Assembly (NCBI RefSeq): GCF_034718895.1
Contig: NZ_JAYERP010000001.1
Coordinates: 3,070,001-3,132,500 of the forward strand
Source: Paenibacillus phoenicis
Lineage (GTDB): Bacteria; Bacillota; Bacilli; Paenibacillales; Paenibacillaceae
Direction: 5' to 3'
Length of the DNA stretch: 62,500 nucleotides
Shown: in pieces, positions 43,041 through 51,627 of the stretch
Layout: every line of letters starts with the position of its first letter
Position numbering within the stretch: position 1 is the first letter of the stretch
Position numbers and translations under genes: made by a program
Notes under the pieces: generated by a model
The model's input: the letters and a program-made list of their open reading frames with translations, nothing else
Database searches by the model: none
What the model was told of the DNA's origin: nothing

Positions 43041-43664
43041 TTAGTCACGGTCCCGATTGTCCTCCAAATCGGCAAACCCGTGGGCGATCAACTCGCGGAG
43101 GCGGTCATGCGCTCCGGTGTAATACAGATAACCGACCAAGCTCTCAAAAGCGGTGGCAAGGCGGTAATCCTGCACGTTGGCGTTCTTCGGCACCGTGCCG
43201 GATTTGGCGTTGCGCCCTTGGCGGACAACGTCTTTCTCTTCTTCTGTGAGCAGCGGCTCGATTCGCTCCAGCAGCCGCGCCTGGGCCTTGGCCGAGACGT
43301 ACTTCGTCGATTGGCCATGCAGGTGATGGGGCCGCAAGTTCGGGCGGGCCATCACGTGCTGGCGGACGGCGACCTCGTAGACGGCGTCGCCGATGTAGGC
43401 GAGGGCGAGCGGCGGCAGCAGCCGAGCCGGCTTGGCGGGCGGATCCGGGAACCAGAGCGCGGCGGGTGCGCCGAGCTCGGGGGCCGCAGGACCGCCCTCT
43501 GGGGCGCGCGGCGGCTCGGGAGCCGCGGATTGCGCGGCGGCGCTGGGCGCGGCGGCCGCTAGGTCTGGCCGCGCCGCTGCGGCGGCGTCTTGGCCCGGCC
43601 AGGCGTCTGTGCCTAGGCCATGCCGGTCGCCTGCGCCGGCCCTTGGCTCATGCGGCCCGCTCAT
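43041..43664 (-). CDS. mrnC: Mini-ribonuclease III with long N-terminal extension
   Basis: A 207-residue protein. The core at about residues 83-207 is Mini-III: LALAYIGDAVYEVAVRQHVM holds the first acidic catalytic residue (Asp93), RNAKSGTVPKNANVQDYRLA follows, and TAFESLVGYLYYTG holds the second (Glu174). It matures 23S rRNA ends in Bacillus. The first 80 or so residues are Ala/Pro/Gly-rich and absent from usual family members (about 130-145 residues). The ATG at 43664 overlaps the cysS stop (ATGA). No internal start with a good site is evident, but a shorter product is possible. Confidence 0.9.
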   Translation of the reverse strand: MSGPHEPRAGAGDRHGLGTDAWPGQDAAAAARPDLAAAAPSAAAQSAAPEPPRAPEGGPAAPELGAPAALWFPDPPAKPARLLPPLALAYIGDAVYEVAVRQHVMARPNLRPHHLHGQSTKYVSAKAQARLLERIEPLLTEEEKDVVRQGRNAKSGTVPKNANVQDYRLATAFESLVGYLYYTGAHDRLRELIAHGFADLEDNRDRD

Positions 43665-45067
43665 TTGCGCCGCCATCTCATGCCCTGCGGCGTATCTTCG
43701 AGCACGATGCCGCGGGCATCCAACAGGTCGCGGATTTCGTCCGCGCGCGCCCAGTTTTTGGCCTTCCGCGCTTCGGCCCGCTCCGCGATCAGCGCCTCGA
43801 TCTCTTCGCCGGGCAGTTCGGTCTCCGGCGGCAAAGCGATGCGCAGCACGCCGTTCATCTCCTCGAACAACTGCAGCGCCGCTTCCAGATCGCCGCGTGC
43901 CGTCACCGGCTGCTGCAGCAGCGCATTCACCCCGCTCACCCACTCAAACACCGCCGTAATCGCGTCCGGGGTGTTGAAGTCGTCCTGCATTTTGGCATGG
44001 AACAAATTACGGATCGTTTCCAGCTTCTCTGCCCACTCCGGCGTAACCTTCGTTTCGCCGCCCTGCGGTGCCGTATTCAGCCGATGACGAAGGTTGTTCG
44101 CGGCGTTGCTGATCCGTTCCACGCTGCGCTCAGCTTGCCGCATCGTCTCTTCCGAGAAATTCAGCGGATTGCGATAGTGGGTCGACAGCATGAAGTAACG
44201 GATCGCTTCCCGTTTATATTGTGCGCGCAAATCCTTGACAAGTACGCCGTTGCCCAGGGATTTGGACATTTTTTCCCCGTCGATATTGATATATCCGTTA
44301 TGCATCCAGTATCTGGCCAACGGCTTGCCAGTGGCGGCTTCCGACTGCGCGACTTCGCATTCATGGTGAGGGAACTGCAGGTCCTGGCCCCCGCCGTGAA
44401 TATCCAGCGTGTCCCCTAGCAGCTGCCGGGACATCGCCGAGCATTCGATATGCCAGCCGGGACGGCCTTCGCCCCATGGGCTGCTCCAATGGATTTCGCC
44501 GGGCTTGGCCGCTTTCCAGAGCACGAAATCCTCCGGATGTTCCTTGCGTTCGTCCACGTCGATGCGGATGCCGAACTGCAGCTCGCCGATATTTTGACCG
44601 GACAGCTTGCCGTATTCCGGGAATTTGTGCGTACGGAAAAATACGTCCCCGCCGCTTTCATAGGCAAATCCTTTTTGCTCCAGGTCGCGGATAAAGTTGA
44701 TGATCACATCCATGTTCTCCGTAACCCGCGGATTTGCTGTGGCGCGCGGAATCCCCAGCCCGTCCAGATCCTCGTAATAGGCTTTAATGAACATCTCGGC
44801 GACTTCCGGCACGGTGAGGTTCATCTCTTCTGCTTTGCGAATCAGCTTGTCATCTACATCCGTAAAGTTCACGACGTAGTTCACGTCGTATCGCTGATTC
44901 TCCAGGTAGCTGCGCACCACATCAAAAAAGATCATCGGCCGCGCATTTCCAATATGAATATAACCGTATACGGTAGGTCCGCAAACATACATCTTCACTT
45001 TCCCCGGCGTCAGGCTGACGAACTCTTCCTTCGCCCGGGTGAGGGTGTTATAGATCTGCAATCCCAT
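43661..45067 (-). CDS. cysS: Cysteinyl-tRNA synthetase
   Basis: A 468-residue class I synthetase. MYVCGPTVYGYIHIGNARPM holds the first zinc Cys and the HIGH-type HIGN; WHIECSAMSRQLLG and GGGQDLQFPHHECEVAQSEA carry the other zinc ligands; GEKMSKSLGN is the KMSKS loop. Probably cotranscribed with cysE under control of the T-box leader, though 323 bases separate the two. Its stop overlaps the mrnC start. Confidence 0.97.
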   Translation of the reverse strand: MGLQIYNTLTRAKEEFVSLTPGKVKMYVCGPTVYGYIHIGNARPMIFFDVVRSYLENQRYDVNYVVNFTDVDDKLIRKAEEMNLTVPEVAEMFIKAYYEDLDGLGIPRATANPRVTENMDVIINFIRDLEQKGFAYESGGDVFFRTHKFPEYGKLSGQNIGELQFGIRIDVDERKEHPEDFVLWKAAKPGEIHWSSPWGEGRPGWHIECSAMSRQLLGDTLDIHGGGQDLQFPHHECEVAQSEAATGKPLARYWMHNGYINIDGEKMSKSLGNGVLVKDLRAQYKREAIRYFMLSTHYRNPLNFSEETMRQAERSVERISNAANNLRHRLNTAPQGGETKVTPEWAEKLETIRNLFHAKMQDDFNTPDAITAVFEWVSGVNALLQQPVTARGDLEAALQLFEEMNGVLRIALPPETELPGEEIEALIAERAEARKAKNWARADEIRDLLDARGIVLEDTPQGMRWRRK

Positions 45068-45390
45068 ACTACACTTTCCTTCCCTGTAAGGTTGATTTCT
45101 TGTGGTAGTTTTCCAATCGGCTTCCCATCACGATGTATCTCAAAGGGTGGGCTCGGCGTCGAATCGGTCCCCATCGCTAACGGACCTCAGAGACCTTATT
45201 GTCTCATTTCCCGGGGATTTCCCGGTTTAACGGACTCCAGCGGCCTTATTCCGCCAAAATCCCATACAGAGCGAGCAATCTTGGGCAAATAACGTCATCT
45301 CTGTCCGTTAGGTTTGAGACAGCCCGTATTCCAGTACATTAACGTCTCTAGAGTCCGCTAGATGCGGGAAGCTCGACCGCCAGCACCCGT
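45068..45390. repeat. cysE-cysS spacer with four TAACG-N12-type repeats
   Basis: This 323-base gap has no gene. Four copies of a 23-base element are visible: plus strand at 45178-45200 and 45228-45250 (TAACG-N12-CTTATT), minus strand at 45288-45310 (TAACG-N12-GTTATT) and a diverged copy at 45338-45360 (TAGCG-N12-GTTAAT). The N12 usually begins GAC and contains AGAGA-like bases. The two directions could fold on each other in RNA. Confidence 0.7.
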
Positions 45391-46050
45391 TCACATCTCC
45401 GTCGGCTGCTTCTCGCGCAGCTGTTGCTTGAGCTCTCGAACTTCGCTGCGCAATTGCTCAATCTCACGCTGCATTTCGCGCATCGCGTCGACCACCGGGT
45501 CCGGCAGTTGATGGCTGAGCCGGTCCAGACGTTTTCCATCCTGGCGAACCACTTTGCCCGGGATGCCAACCACGGTGCTGCCGGCAGGTACCTCCTTCAG
45601 GACAACCGAGTTCGCTCCAATGTTCGCCTGATCTCCGATCTTAAACGAACCAAGCACCTTCGCCCCGGAACCGATCACAACATTGTTGCCGACGGTTGGA
45701 TGCCGTTTGCCTTTTTCCTTCCCGCTGCCGCCCAGCGTGACTCCCTGATAGATAACCACATCGTCCCCGATTTCGCAAGTTTCCCCAATGACGACGCCCA
45801 TGCCATGGTCAATGAACAGCCGATTGCCAATTCGCGCTCCAGGATGGATTTCAATGCCGGTAAAAAAGCGACTGACCTGCGAAATGATGCGTGCCGTCGT
45901 ATACCAGCGGTGACGATAGAAAAAGTGCGCAATCCGGTGGCTCCAAATCGCATGCAGACCGGAATAGGTAAAGATCACTTCGAACCAGCTGCGTGCCGCC
46001 GGGTCGTTGTCGAACACCGCCTGGATATCGGATCGGATTCTCTTGAACAT
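45391..46050 (-). CDS. cysE: Serine O-acetyltransferase
   Basis: A 219-residue hexapeptide-repeat acetyltransferase making O-acetylserine, the carbon acceptor in cysteine synthesis. The N-terminal helical part has [20 protein letters not shown]. The left-handed beta-helix has [20 protein letters not shown] (catalytic His), [20 protein letters not shown], and [20 protein letters not shown]. The C-terminus is a long helix-forming tail. The ATG at 46050 is chosen; a GTG at 46062 is possible. It follows a cysteine T-box leader. Confidence 0.95.
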   Translation of the reverse strand: MFKRIRSDIQAVFDNDPAARSWFEVIFTYSGLHAIWSHRIAHFFYRHRWYTTARIISQVSRFFTGIEIHPGARIGNRLFIDHGMGVVIGETCEIGDDVVIYQGVTLGGSGKEKGKRHPTVGNNVVIGSGAKVLGSFKIGDQANIGANSVVLKEVPAGSTVVGIPGKVVRQDGKRLDRLSHQLPDPVVDAMREMQREIEQLRSEVRELKQQLREKQPTEM

Positions 46051-46203
46051 AGTCTTCCCCACCTTCTTTTCCTATCGCAAACAGATACCTAATAAGAAAA
46101 ACGTCTATCGACGTACATTCAAAGTAGACAGACCGCGTTTAGCGGAAGTTTTTCTTGCGATATCAGGATGCCAATCCCCCGAAGTTTATACTTTCTGATA
46201 TCT

Positions 46204-46605
46204 AAAAAAAAACGCCCCTGCAGCTTACGCTGCAGAGACGCCTGACGACGCGGTTCCACTCTGCTTTGGATGAGTTAGCCTCAGGGGCCGGTTGATGCCC
46301 ATCACAGGTTCAATCAAGCCTTTGTCCTAAGCCGACTCCTCCCTCTTAAGGTCCTTAACGCGGACAAAACGGCGAAAGCTACCTTCGCCTCATTCAAGGC
46401 GTGTTCGCATTCGCGGCTCCCGGGTGCATTTCCGCCAGCACGTATCCGGATAACTTCCAGCCTGGTATCTTCTTTGCGTGGTCCGCTCTGAAGGGTCCCG
46501 GTTATCCTCTCTGGTCGATACGGCTGATCGCGTACTTCTCCCGATCTATGCCGTTTGGCTCTCAAGGCGGCGGTCTGCCGCCATTCCTCTAGTTGTAAGG
46601 TCTAT
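46204..46605 (-). ncRNA. Cysteine-type T-box leader upstream of cysE-cysS
   Basis: The minus strand has a stem I region with an AGUA-like box (GGGAGAAGTACG), a specifier candidate UGC (Cys codon, 46426-46428) in GGAAATGCACCC with the following A that pairs with U33, the T-box AGAGTGGAACCGCGTC (46247-46262), and a terminator (46204-46245: GCGTCTCTGCAGC / GCTGCAGGGGCG plus T9). The TGGA of the T-box would pair with a tRNA end UCCA; tRNA-Cys has discriminator U73, which agrees. Uncharged tRNA-Cys would favour readthrough into cysE. Confidence 0.85.
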
Positions 46606-46613
46606 CTGCATTA

Positions 46614-46642
46614 ATATTACCTAATGGACGTCCTACTGACAA
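46614..46642 (-). promoter_or_regulatory. Sigma-A promoter of the cysE T-box unit
   Basis: Minus strand TTGTCA (46637-46642), 17-base spacer, TAATAT (46614-46619), placing the start about 46607, just upstream of stem I. Confidence 0.78.
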
Positions 46643-46669
46643 TGGCAGCCGAAAAAATTTCTCCCTCTC

Positions 46670-46852
46670 TAACGCTGATCACAGACGCTAATCGAGCAAA
46701 AAAGGGGCACATTCAGCGCTAACGCTTGCCAGAAACCTTATTCCTTGATTTCAGCAAGGAAATGAGCATAATTTGCCACAATAAGCACACTGACAAGCGT
46801 TAGAACAGAAAACTCGTTCGTTTCGCCTAAATAAGTGCTGTGGCAAGCGTTA
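46670..46852. repeat. gltX-cysE spacer with TAACG-N12-type repeats
   Basis: Three clear copies of TAACG-N12-CTTATT: plus strand 46720-46742, minus strand 46780-46802 and 46830-46852. A diverged plus-strand copy is at 46670-46692 (ends GCTAAT). In these copies N12 begins CTTG(C/T)CA. Opposite copies can pair (GCTAACGCTTGCC with GGCAAGCGTTAGC). Confidence 0.7.
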
Positions 46853-46919
46853 GCGTAATATCGATATGCACCGTGTGAACTCTTCTCCCAAGTCAGCTTT
46901 GACCTAGCCGCCCGGCGCC

Positions 46920-48380
46920 CTACAAAGCGGCGATCCGCGCCTTCAACCGATCAACGACCTTGTCCCGGCCCAGCAGGAAAATCGTCTGGTTCAAGTCACG
47001 GCCATGCATTTGGCCGGTCAACGCCACGCGGATCGGCATGAACAGGCCTTTCCCCTTGCTGCCCGTCTCCTTCTGCACCTCTTTGATGGCGGCGCCGATG
47101 TTCTCCACGCTGAAGTCGGCAAGGCCTTCAACCTTAGCCAAGAACGTCGACAGCACGCTTGGCACTTGCGGCTCGGCCAGCACGGCAGCCGCTTCTTCGT
47201 CCACCGACAGCTCGCTGCGGAAGAACAACTCCGACAGCTCCACGATATCTGAAGCAGCCGTCATTTGCTCTTGATACAACGCAACAAGCGCCTCGGCCCA
47301 TGCTTGCTGCTCCGGCGACAGCTCGGCCGGTAGCCGTCCAGCCCGTTGCAGATGCGGGATAGCCAGCGAAGCGATCCGCTTCGGATCGGCGTTCTTGATG
47401 TAATGATTGTTCAGGTGCGCCAGCTTGTTCGTATCAAACACCGCCGGGCTGCGCGATAAACGGTTCGCATCGAAGATCGAAATCAGCTCATCCTTGCTGA
47501 AAATCTCCTCTTCCCCTTCCGGCGACCAGCCAAGCAGGGCGATAAAGTTAAACATCGCTTCCGGCAAATAACCGAGCTGATCGTACTGCTCGATAAATTG
47601 AATGACCGATTCGTCGCGTTTGCTTAGCTTTTTGTGGTTCTCCCCGACGATCAGCGTCATATGCCCAAATACCGGCGGTTCCCAACCAAACGCATCATAG
47701 ATCATTAACTGACGAGGCGTATTGGACACGTGGTCCTCTCCGCGCAGCACGTGCGTGATGTTCATCAGATGATCGTCCAGCACTACGGCGAAGTTGTAGG
47801 TTGGGATGCCGTCTTTTTTCACAATGACAAAATCCCCGCTGACGTCGGATTCAAACGAAATCGGCCCTTTCACCAAATCGTCGAACGTAAACGTACGGCC
47901 TTCCGGTACACGGAATCGGATGCTGTATTGGCGGCCTTCCGCGTCGTATGCAGCCAGTTGCTCCGGCGTCAGGTGACGGCATTTCCCGGAGTATCGCGGA
48001 GTCTCGCCGCGAGCCATCTGCTCCTCGCGTTCCTTCTCGAGCTCTTCTTCCGTACAGTAGCAACGATAAGCAAGCCCCCGGTCCAGCAAATCCTGCACCA
48101 GCGGGCGATACAAATCCAGACGCTCCGTTTGCCGGTACGGTCCGTAATTCCCGCCGACATCTACGCTTTCGTCCCATTCCATGCCCAACCACTTGAGGTA
48201 GGTCAGCTGGTTCTCCTCACCGCCGGCCACGTTGCGCTTCACGTCCGTATCTTCGATGCGGATGATGAATTTCCCCCCGTGATGTCTGGCAAACAAATAA
48301 TTAAATAACGCCGTTCTGGCGTTCCCGATATGTAAATGACCCGTTGGACTCGGCGCATAGCGCACGCGTACTTCAGCCAT
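46920..48380 (-). CDS. gltX: Glutamyl-tRNA synthetase
   Basis: A 486-residue class Ib synthetase. [20 protein letters not shown] is the HIGH motif, [11 protein letters not shown] the KMSKS-type loop, and the insert [15 protein letters not shown] a partial zinc motif. Bacilli usually have no GlnRS, so this enzyme is probably non-discriminating and charges tRNA-Gln as well; that follows from the lineage, not from sequence here. Located between ispF and the cys T-box. Confidence 0.97.
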   Translation of the reverse strand: MAEVRVRYAPSPTGHLHIGNARTALFNYLFARHHGGKFIIRIEDTDVKRNVAGGEENQLTYLKWLGMEWDESVDVGGNYGPYRQTERLDLYRPLVQDLLDRGLAYRCYCTEEELEKEREEQMARGETPRYSGKCRHLTPEQLAAYDAEGRQYSIRFRVPEGRTFTFDDLVKGPISFESDVSGDFVIVKKDGIPTYNFAVVLDDHLMNITHVLRGEDHVSNTPRQLMIYDAFGWEPPVFGHMTLIVGENHKKLSKRDESVIQFIEQYDQLGYLPEAMFNFIALLGWSPEGEEEIFSKDELISIFDANRLSRSPAVFDTNKLAHLNNHYIKNADPKRIASLAIPHLQRAGRLPAELSPEQQAWAEALVALYQEQMTAASDIVELSELFFRSELSVDEEAAAVLAEPQVPSVLSTFLAKVEGLADFSVENIGAAIKEVQKETGSKGKGLFMPIRVALTGQMHGRDLNQTIFLLGRDKVVDRLKARIAAL

Positions 48381-48453
48381 TCCAATCCCCTCCCTAGTTT
48401 TAAGACGTTGCCGTCAAGGCTCTATCCTTTAGCGAAAATACTACCTCACAAGC

Positions 48454-48942
48454 TTATGATGATAACATATTCTGAACCAGACAGACAACGCATTGCGCCG
48501 CAATGCCTTCACCGCGTCCAGCAAACCCGAGCTGCTCGGTGGTCGTAGCCTTTACGTTAATGAGCTCCGGCTCGGCGCCCAGGGTGCGGGCAATAACCTC
48601 CACCATTTGCGGGATGTGCGGGGCCATCTTCGGTTTTTGTGCAATAATCGTTGCGTCCAGGTTGCCGATGCGGTACCCTTTCTCAATAGCCATATCCCAT
48701 ACTCGCTGCAACAATACCACGCTATCCGCATCTTTAAACGCCGGATCGGTATCCGGAAAATGGCGGCCGATATCACCTAACCCCAGCGCCCCCAAAATGG
48801 CGTCGCTGATCGCATGCAACAACACGTCGGCGTCCGAGTGCCCCAGCAAGCCTTTCTCATATGGGATATGCACCCCGCCGATAATACACGGCCTGCCCTC
48901 CACGAGCTGATGCACGTCAAAGCCTTGTCCTACTCTAAACAT
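48454..48942 (-). CDS. ispF: 2-C-methyl-D-erythritol 2,4-cyclodiphosphate synthase
   Basis: A 162-residue MEP-pathway enzyme cyclising CDP-ME-2-phosphate. [20 protein letters not shown] holds the metal-binding [23 protein letters not shown] the substrate site; and [19 protein letters not shown] the C-terminal ATTxExLGF motif. 98 bases downstream of ispD. Confidence 0.96.
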   Translation of the reverse strand: MFRVGQGFDVHQLVEGRPCIIGGVHIPYEKGLLGHSDADVLLHAISDAILGALGLGDIGRHFPDTDPAFKDADSVVLLQRVWDMAIEKGYRIGNLDATIIAQKPKMAPHIPQMVEVIARTLGAEPELINVKATTTEQLGFAGRGEGIAAQCVVCLVQNMLSS

Positions 48943-49040
48943 CCTCTACCCTCTCCCAGTCATCTTTTAATCACGAAGCAGCTCGAGGAGGTGAACTCGA
49001 CATTGAATCTTGAATTCACTCAGTCGCTCCGCGATGAACT

Positions 49041-49745
49041 TTACCCCTGCCTCTTCCTCCGGATAAACTCCGCGTAATCCAGGTCCTCGGGCGTCGTGAT
49101 TTTAATATTGTCATAGGCCCCTTCCACCAGCTTGACGGGGATGCCCAGCCGTTCGACCAGCATCGCGTCATCGGTGCCGACGAAGCCTTCCTCCACGGCC
49201 CGATCATGGGCCGCCAGCAGGTCGGTACGCCGAAAAGCCTGCGGTGTCTGTATCGCCCACAGGCTGCGCCGGTCCGGGGTCGCTGCGACAAAGCCCTGCG
49301 CGTCCGCCTGCTTGATCGTATCCTTCACCGGTACGGCAAGGACGGCCGCGCCATGCGTTCTTACGGCTTCGCAGCAAGCCGTTATCTGCTCACTCGTGAC
49401 AAAAGGGCGGACGCCGTCATGCACCAGTACCCAAGGCGTGCTGAGATGCAGCAAGCCTTGGCGCACCGAGTCTTGACGCTCAGCCCCGCCCGGAATAATT
49501 TGTATTTGTTCGCCTATGCCATATTCGGCAATCCATGACCGGCACCGGTCCACATCCTGCTTCCCGGTGACAAGCACGATTTGCGAGATCAACGGATGAC
49601 GCCGAAACACCTCCAGCGTATGAATAAAGATCGGTTTCCCGTCCAGCAGAAGATACTGCTTGCTTTCCACCGTCCCCATCCGTGTGCCGCGGCCTGCCGC
49701 CACCACGATGACTCCCGTATCGCCGCTTGCTTGCAACCCTATCAT
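49041..49745 (-). CDS. ispD: 2-C-methyl-D-erythritol 4-phosphate cytidylyltransferase
   Basis: A 234-residue MEP-pathway enzyme forming CDP-methylerythritol. VIVVAAGRGTRMGTVESKQY is the CTP-binding loop; LVHDGVRPFVTSEQI the metal and CTP site; and AVPVKDTIKQ and TPQAFRRTDL the substrate side. The ATG at 49745 is preferred over the GTG at 49757, since AAAGGTGAGG lies at the right distance. Confidence 0.95.
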   Translation of the reverse strand: MIGLQASGDTGVIVVAAGRGTRMGTVESKQYLLLDGKPIFIHTLEVFRRHPLISQIVLVTGKQDVDRCRSWIAEYGIGEQIQIIPGGAERQDSVRQGLLHLSTPWVLVHDGVRPFVTSEQITACCEAVRTHGAAVLAVPVKDTIKQADAQGFVAATPDRRSLWAIQTPQAFRRTDLLAAHDRAVEEGFVGTDDAMLVERLGIPVKLVEGAYDNIKITTPEDLDYAEFIRRKRQG

Positions 49746-49817
49746 GATCTGCCTCACCTTTAACTGAATTCAACCGCACCGCAGCTAGTGCAGCGCAGTT
49801 AATTCCATCATACCGAA

Positions 49818-50906
49818 TTACTGGGCTTTTTCCAACAGTTTTGGTTTGGCAAAAATCATTCGTCCCGCCGAGGTCTGCAGCACACTGGTCACCAGCACCT
49901 CCGTAATGGTGCCAATGTAGTCGCGTCCGCCTTCGACGACGATCATCGTCCCGTCATCCAAGTAAGCGACCCCTTGTCCATGCTCCTTGCCGTCCTTGAT
50001 CACCTGAACCATAATTTCTTCACCAGGCAGCACGACCGGTTTGACCGCATTGGCCAAATCGTTGATGTTCAGCACAGATACGCCCTGCAGCTCGCACACC
50101 TTGTTCAAGTTAAAATCGTTCGTCACGACCTTCCCCTGCAGGACCTTGGCCAGTTTGACGAGCTTGCTGTCCACCTCGGAGATTTCCTCGAAATCCCCTT
50201 CATAAATCATAACCTTAACATCCAGCTCTTTCTGGATTTTGTTCAGGATATCCAGCCCCCGCCGCCCGCGGTTTCGCTTGAGCAAGTCCGAGGAATCGGC
50301 GATATGCTGAAGCTCCTCCAGTACGAACTCCGGAATGACAATCGTTCCTTCGATAAAGCCGGTTTTACAGATGTCGGCAATTCGTCCGTCGATAATCACG
50401 CTCGTATCCAAAATTTTGTGTTCCTCTGCCCAGCGCTCCTCTTCCGGAGCGGGAGCCCCCCATTTACCGGACTTCCAAAGCGAGGACAGCTCTTCCTTCT
50501 TCGCCAGCCCAACGTAGAGCCCAATGTAGCCAAACAGCGCCGATACCGCGAATTGCGCCATGCTCTCCAGCGTGCCGAGCCAGGACAGCAGGGGGTAGAC
50601 CATTAAGGAAAGAAGAAGTCCCGCAGTCAAACCGGCCGCACCGGCAGCCATTTCATTCATCGGGATCCGCGTTAAAGCGGCAATCCATGTTTTTACTTTG
50701 GAAGAAACGACGTCTGCAGCCATAGAGAACAGGAACAAGAACAGTAGCGCACCAGCCGCAGCCCAGATCAAATTAGCTGCGATCGGGTTCATTTCGCGAA
50801 ACCAGTCGCTCGCAGCCCCCGGTAACACACCGGACAAGCCGCCGGTCGTATAACCGAACCAGGCCCCGCATAAACCAGCTAGAATCATCGAGTATTTTTT
50901 CAGCAC
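49818..50906 (-). CDS. yacL: Membrane-anchored PIN-TRAM protein YacL
   Basis: A 362-residue protein with about four N-terminal membrane segments, a PIN nuclease-like domain starting at about residue 165 (ILDTSVIIDGRIADICKTGF, with acidic residues as in active PIN domains), and a C-terminal TRAM RNA-binding domain (PGEEIMVQVIKDGKEHGQGV, DDGTMIVVEGG). The role is not established; an RNase function is plausible. I chose the GTG at 50906 (MLKKYSMILAG); the GTG at 50918 overlaps GGAGG. Confidence 0.9.
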   Translation of the reverse strand: MLKKYSMILAGLCGAWFGYTTGGLSGVLPGAASDWFREMNPIAANLIWAAAGALLFLFLFSMAADVVSSKVKTWIAALTRIPMNEMAAGAAGLTAGLLLSLMVYPLLSWLGTLESMAQFAVSALFGYIGLYVGLAKKEELSSLWKSGKWGAPAPEEERWAEEHKILDTSVIIDGRIADICKTGFIEGTIVIPEFVLEELQHIADSSDLLKRNRGRRGLDILNKIQKELDVKVMIYEGDFEEISEVDSKLVKLAKVLQGKVVTNDFNLNKVCELQGVSVLNINDLANAVKPVVLPGEEIMVQVIKDGKEHGQGVAYLDDGTMIVVEGGRDYIGTITEVLVTSVLQTSAGRMIFAKPKLLEKAQ

Positions 50907-51045
50907 GTCTCTCTTCACCTCCTGAATAAGTATCTTCTTTAGCCAGTATGAACCAATTTCAGAGCACCTAATCCTGGACCCTCACTTTTTTCCAAAAAAG
51001 TACCAACGAAAATCCAAATGCACCCCATAACGATGGGATTTCAGG

Positions 51046-51075
51046 TTGATCTTGAAGGAAAAGGTGGAATATAAT
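51046..51075 (+). promoter_or_regulatory. Sigma-A promoter for the plus-strand gene at 51109
   Basis: TTGATC (51046-51051), 18-base spacer, perfect TATAAT (51070-51075). The leader is about 25 bases. Confidence 0.78.
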
Positions 51076-51108
51076 GAATTCAATTCATAATATTGAGGTG
51101 GATGGAAA

Positions 51109-51504
51109 ATGAGCGCACCAAGCCTACAGTCTTTTCAAGACCAAGTTTCTGAACTGTTGCTCCGTCACCGCAGCCTGTTGGATGTCTTGTCAAAGATGGG
51201 ACAAACCAACGCCGCTGCCGTCCGTTCCGTGACCAAATCCGTAACCGAATGCGGTTGCATCGAGCTGCACGCCACCAAACAAGACTTCGAGCCAGGCATG
51301 AATTTGCAGCAAGCGAAAGAAACAATCGCCAAGCACGTCCATGGTGAGCTGTGCGAAAATTGCCGGGATGTCATTACTAATGAGCTTGGACGCAACCTTT
51401 TCTATATGTCCGCCCTTTGCAATTTGCTGGATATTAACATGGAAGAGATCGTGGAGCGCGAATCGCAAAAATGCGCCACGCTGGGTTTTTTTAACTTATC
51501 GTAA
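51109..51504 (+). CDS. Uncharacterised small protein, MazG-like C-terminal pattern
   Basis: A 131-residue soluble protein with no enzyme motif I can name with certainty. The N-terminal half is helical (FQDQVSELLLRHRSLLDVLS) and contains CGC (residues 46-48). The second half has CENC and ends in ELGRNLFYMSALCNLLDINM, EEIVERES, resembling the helical end of MazG-type pyrophosphohydrolases (E...DvLfYL..L...lgid.eei). I recall similar proteins in Paenibacillus annotated as DUF1573, but this is uncertain. The four cysteines could bind metal. It is one of only three plus-strand genes here, with its own promoter and a GAGGTGG site. Confidence 0.7.
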   Translation: MSAPSLQSFQDQVSELLLRHRSLLDVLSKMGQTNAAAVRSVTKSVTECGCIELHATKQDFEPGMNLQQAKETIAKHVHGELCENCRDVITNELGRNLFYMSALCNLLDINMEEIVERESQKCATLGFFNLS

Positions 51505-51553
51505 GCGTATCTTGTACTTAGGTAATGGGGAAAATGCATCGTAAGAGGAAATC

Positions 51554-51600
51554 AAAAAGGCATCGATCCTTTCCGCCCGCGGGAGATCCATGCCTTTTTT
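51554..51600. terminator. Bidirectional terminator between the 51109 gene and pssA
   Basis: AAAAAGGCATCGATC and GATCCATGCCTTTTTT pair across a GC-rich loop. A/T runs on both sides serve the two convergent genes. Confidence 0.85.
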
Positions 51601-51627
51601 CTTATTGGTGGGGTTGTTTGGTTGTTC

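Noticed and set aside
43432..43959. Ala/Pro/Arg-rich frames on the plus strand opposite mrnC and the 3' end of cysS
   Set aside because: They arise from the very GC-rich mrnC extension; no start signals and low complexity only.
45348..45569. A 73-codon minus-strand frame at the 3' end of cysE
   Set aside because: It overlaps cysE in another frame and has no site of its own.
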